Assembly: GCF_002088275.1 (NCBI RefSeq)
Contig: NZ_AQQS01000045.1
Span: 1 to 44,724, forward strand
Length of the DNA: 44,724 nucleotides
DNA from: Aurantimonas sp. 22II-16-19i
Lineage (GTDB): Bacteria; Pseudomonadota; Alphaproteobacteria; Rhizobiales; Rhizobiaceae
Reading direction: 5' to 3'
Within the stretch, counting starts at the first letter, position 1. Every line of letters begins with the position of its first letter. The notes below the pieces were generated by a model. It was not told the origin of the DNA. It made no database searches and saw nothing but the letters and a program-made list of their open reading frames with translations. Below are positions 43,624 through 44,724 of this stretch, in pieces. The translations under genes and the position numbers were made by a program.

Positions 43624-43914
43624 GTGGCCGGACACGTCTACATCATGGCCAACAAGAAGCATGGGACGCTCTATGTCGGCGTCACCGGCGATCTGTCGCA
43701 GCGGGTCTACGAGCACAAGACCCACGCCTTTTCGAACAGCTTCACGGCCAAACACAACTGCACACGCCTCGTCTGGTACGAGGAGCATTTTGACATCCGC
43801 GATGCGATCACCCGCGAGAAGTCGATCAAACGGTGGCGCCGCGAATGGAAGATCGAATTGATCGAGACGATGAATCCGGAATGGAACGAACTGTATCGGG
43901 GCATGGGATGGTGA
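43624..43914 (+). CDS. Small GIY-YIG nuclease domain protein
   Basis: A 96-residue stand-alone GIY-YIG (URI) nuclease-fold protein. The core reads HVYIM...LYVGVTGDLSQRVYEHK: GIY is represented by VYI, YIG by YVG, and the catalytic arginine is in SQRVYEHK. The downstream LVWYEEH, IRDAITREKSIKRWRREWKIELIE and NPEWNEL segments are typical of this COG2827-like group; E in TREKSIK is the expected metal ligand. Start is a GTG at 43624. It sits inside the opp operon and its last 7 bases overlap the oppD start. Its role is unknown; nicking or repair of hairpin DNA is a possibility. Confidence 0.93.
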   Translation: MAGHVYIMANKKHGTLYVGVTGDLSQRVYEHKTHAFSNSFTAKHNCTRLVWYEEHFDIRDAITREKSIKRWRREWKIELIETMNPEWNELYRGMGW

Positions 43915-44724
43915 CACCTGACACAAGCCCCCTCCTCGCCCTTGCCGACTACACCATCCGCTTCACCACGCCCGACGGGGCGGTGCAGGCGGTCAACGGC
44001 CTCGACCTGACGGTCGCGCCGGGCGAGACGGTCGCCGTCGTCGGGGAATCCGGGTCCGGCAAGAGCCAGACCTTCAACGGCGTCTTCGGGCTGCTGGCCG
44101 GCAATGCCCAGACCTCCGGCGAGGCGCTGTTCGAGGGCCGCGACCTTTTGAAGCTTTCGGCGCGGGAGCTCGACAAGGTGCGCGGCGCCGACATGGCAAT
44201 GGTCTTCCAGGACCCGATGACGGCGCTGAACCCGGCGATGAAGATCAGGCACCAGCTGTCGGAGACGCTGAAGGTCCACAAGGGGCTGAAGCGCCGGGAA
44301 GCCGAGGCACAGGCGCTGGCGATGCTGAAGAAGGTCGGCATCCCCGAGGCCGAGCGACGGATCGGGCAGTATCCGCACGAGCTCTCCGGCGGCATGCGCC
44401 AGCGCGTCGTCATCGCCATGGCGCTCCTGTGCCGGCCGAAACTGATCGTCGCCGACGAGCCGACGACCGCCCTCGACGTCACCATCCAGGCGCAGATCCT
44501 CGATCTCTTCCGCGACCTGACCACCGATGCCGGCACCGCCCTCGTGCTGATCACCCACGATCTCGGCGTCGTCGCCGGCATCGCCGACAAGGTGGTGGTG
44601 ATGTATGCCGGCCGCATCGTCGAGGAGGCCGGCGTCGACGCCCTCTTCGCCCGGCCGGCGATGCCTTATACCGCCGCCCTCATCCGCTCGATCCCGCGGG
44701 TCGACCGGGACGTCGAGGCGGTCG
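43908..44724 (+). CDS. oppD: Oligopeptide ABC transporter ATPase OppD (partial, cut by window end)
   Basis: The first 272 codons of an Opp-type ATPase; no stop occurs before the window ends. Walker A GESGSGKS is at 46-53, the signature LSGGMRQRVVIAMALL begins at 159, Walker B is LIVADEPTTALDV, and ITHDLGVVAGIADKVVVMYAGRIVE follows. The typical oligopeptide C-terminal extension would lie outside. The ATG at 43908 is in frame with the GTG at 43911; both lie inside the end of the GIY-YIG gene, so the start region is shared with the inserted gene. It supplies energy for OppBC. Confidence 0.93.
   Translation, partial: MVTPDTSPLLALADYTIRFTTPDGAVQAVNGLDLTVAPGETVAVVGESGSGKSQTFNGVFGLLAGNAQTSGEALFEGRDLLKLSARELDKVRGADMAMVFQDPMTALNPAMKIRHQLSETLKVHKGLKRREAEAQALAMLKKVGIPEAERRIGQYPHELSGGMRQRVVIAMALLCRPKLIVADEPTTALDVTIQAQILDLFRDLTTDAGTALVLITHDLGVVAGIADKVVVMYAGRIVEEAGVDALFARPAMPYTAALIRSIPRVDRDVEAV

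Noticed and set aside
42617-43861. 414-codon frame running through oppC, the repeats and the GIY-YIG gene
   Set aside because: It repeats TPASSSRPPSRDPFQT only because the 225-bp repeat period is divisible by three. It overlaps two real genes in another frame and has no start signal of its own.

Overview
The window is GC-rich (C or G dominates third codon positions) and its gene content points to an alphaproteobacterium of the order Hyphomicrobiales (Rhizobiales). The evidence is a DksA that has lost its zinc cysteines, a YcjX/YcjF pair, a very large coiled-coil protein resembling the Growth Pole Ring protein GPR/RgsE, a palindromic intergenic repeat of a kind common in rhizobia, and a CtrA-type TTAA-N7-TTAA box. 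A family such as Aurantimonadaceae is possible, but this is a guess. Almost everything looks chromosomal and of housekeeping type. There is no prophage, insertion sequence, CRISPR array, rRNA or complete tRNA.

Layout. 1-370: no convincing gene; a long hairpin with an AT-rich loop. 371-2990: a small conserved protein, a rhizobial palindromic repeat, a DUF805 membrane protein, dksA and a SixA-like phosphatase. 3096-6258: ycjX and ycjF, translationally coupled, then a small secreted protein. 6352-7721: folP-folK with no folB between them. 7888-9593: a DUF922 secreted predicted metalloprotease, an adrenodoxin-type ferredoxin and an Hpt phosphotransfer protein. 10027-19044: a 3005-residue membrane-anchored coiled-coil protein carrying 198-bp tandem repeats and ending at a strong terminator. 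19320-25220: a YejA-like solute-binding protein, a sodium/calcium exchanger, an RNase T2 with an unusual N-terminal extension, an alpha/beta hydrolase and an MgtC-family protein. 25242-27641: a ClpP-fold membrane protein and an uncharacterised four-helix membrane protein behind a CtrA-like box. 27998-28107: a likely trans-acting small RNA with exposed CUCCUCCC segments and a strong terminator. 28244-31850: aspartate aminotransferase, a DUF4188 protein divergent from a TetR regulator, and an acetylpolyamine-amidohydrolase-like deacetylase. 31988-35056: a small secreted protein, a GNAT and SnoaL pair, a lipoprotein, and a cytochrome c behind an FNR/FixK-like box. 35132-38916: two overlapping MsbA-like ABC exporter half-transporters. 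39381-44724: an oligopeptide ABC operon, oppA-oppB-oppC-oppD. It is interrupted between oppC and oppD by a 225-bp-period repeat array and a GIY-YIG nuclease gene; oppD runs off the right edge.

The most interesting items are the giant polar-growth-type coiled-coil gene with near-identical in-frame repeats, the repeat array plus GIY-YIG gene inside the opp operon, the candidate anti-Shine-Dalgarno small RNA, and the putative CtrA and FNR sites. Functional assignments rest on motif recognition by eye. No database search was possible.
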